From: Methanosarcina sp. UBA289
Lineage (GTDB): Archaea; Halobacteriota; Methanosarcinia; Methanosarcinales; Methanosarcinaceae
Reading direction: 5' to 3'
DNA: 13,724 nucleotides
Assembly (NCBI GenBank): GCA_002496565.1
Contig: DAKJ01000029.1
Coordinates: forward strand, 472-14,195
Part shown: positions 13,511 to 13,724 of the stretch, in pieces
How positions within the stretch are numbered: the stretch's first letter is position 1
Layout: each line of letters opens with the position of its first letter
Translations under genes and position numbers: made by a program
The notes under the pieces: generated by a model
What the model was told of the DNA's origin: nothing
The model's input: the letters and a program-made list of their open reading frames with translations, nothing else
The model's database searches: none

Positions 13511-13518
13511 AGTATAAA
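13511..13518 (-). promoter_or_regulatory. Candidate TATA box for the small ORF and GH15
   Basis: On the minus strand TTTATACT (13518-13511) lies about 35 bases before the small ORF ATG at 13477 and would start a transcript near 13489. An alternative, TTTAAAATAA, lies about 10 bases farther upstream. Confidence 0.4.
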
Positions 13519-13552
13519 GAATTATTTTAAAACCAAATTAAAAAATCTTATA

Positions 13553-13586
13553 AGAACTGGATTTTAGCAAGAACTAGATTTTAGCC
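13553..13586. repeat. Tandem 17-base duplication
   Basis: AGAACTGGATTTTAGCA (13553-13569) is followed directly by AGAACTAGATTTTAGCC (13570-13586), with two differences in 17 bases. It lies about 35 bases upstream of the TATA candidate of the GH15 unit, so it could be a slipped duplication or an activator or repressor site. Confidence 0.7.
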
Positions 13587-13622
13587 TTAAACATTCCTTC
13601 CTTAAAAGAGCCTGTAGAAAAG

Positions 13623-13645
13623 AAAGTTAACTATTGATTAACTTT
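13623..13645 (-). terminator. Inverted repeat, possible terminator of an upstream minus-strand gene
   Basis: AAAGTTAA (13623-13630) and TTAACTTT (13638-13645) form a perfect 8-base inverted repeat around CTATTGA. On the minus strand it is followed by the pyrimidine run CTTTTCT, as expected for a terminator of a gene beyond the right edge. Confidence 0.4.
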
Positions 13646-13724
13646 TAAAGACAGTACCAAAAAGATACCTCACCTGAACTTTTCGCTGGCTGGAAAATAA
13701 CGGTCGTGTCCCTAAGTTATTGAA

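Larger units (their letters stand above)
13478..13724. other. Upstream region at the right edge with a tandem repeat and a hairpin
   Basis: I see no gene in these last 250 bases. They hold the TATA candidates for the GH15 unit, a 17-base tandem duplication at 13553-13586, and an 8-base-arm inverted repeat at 13623-13645. Confidence 0.45.

Noticed and set aside
1..13724. CRISPR array, tRNA or rRNA genes
   Set aside because: No regularly spaced repeats with unique spacers, no cloverleaf-like segments and no rRNA-like conserved stretches were seen.

Overview
The window looks like chromosomal DNA from a methanogenic euryarchaeon, most likely Methanosarcina or a close relative. The reasons are a moderately AT-rich composition, very AT-rich intergenic regions with archaeal TATA-like boxes, AGGAGGT-type ribosome binding sites, abundant TPR proteins, and proteins of archaeal type (a Vps4-like AAA ATPase, a GH15 glucan hydrolase, an M20D amidohydrolase). 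The genus is an inference, because no rRNA or other diagnostic marker is present.

Layout. 1-147 (minus) is the N-terminal end of a TPR-like protein that runs off the left edge. 468-3080 (minus) is a three-gene operon transcribed leftward: two paralogous coiled-coil proteins of about 200 residues, then a Vps4/katanin-type AAA ATPase with an N-terminal MIT-like helical region. Divergently, 3497-5516 (plus) is a tight pair of unrecognised genes (178 and 493 residues) behind a strong TATA box with almost no leader. 6162-8819 (plus) encodes a receptor-like Ser/Thr protein kinase: signal peptide, about ten TPRs outside the membrane, one membrane helix, then a complete Hanks-type kinase domain. 9371-11121 (plus) holds an M20D amidohydrolase and a GNAT acetyltransferase, probably an operon. 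Convergent to these, 11326-13341 (minus) is a GH15 glucoamylase/trehalase-like enzyme, apparently initiated at an AUU codon behind a perfect ribosome binding site. It may be preceded by a 46-codon ORF whose stop overlaps that start.

The most interesting part is 468-5516. An MIT-like Vps4-type ATPase next to two small, highly charged helical proteins, one starting MGIFSKLFG, has the composition of an ESCRT-III/Vps4 (Cdv) membrane-remodelling module. In an organism expected to divide with FtsZ this suggests a different job, such as vesicle budding, envelope repair or stress-related membrane work. The two divergent unknown genes share the control region, which carries paired similar dyads, so they are candidate partners. 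The receptor kinase with an extracytoplasmic TPR sensor lies just beyond. A functional link between kinase and module is only suggested by proximity.

The right-hand third is ordinary metabolism (peptide or acyl-amino-acid hydrolysis, acetylation, alpha-glucan hydrolysis). It still contains several odd small features: tandem hairpin repeats between convergent genes, a triple ribosome-binding-site-like repeat in a leader, and the AUU start.
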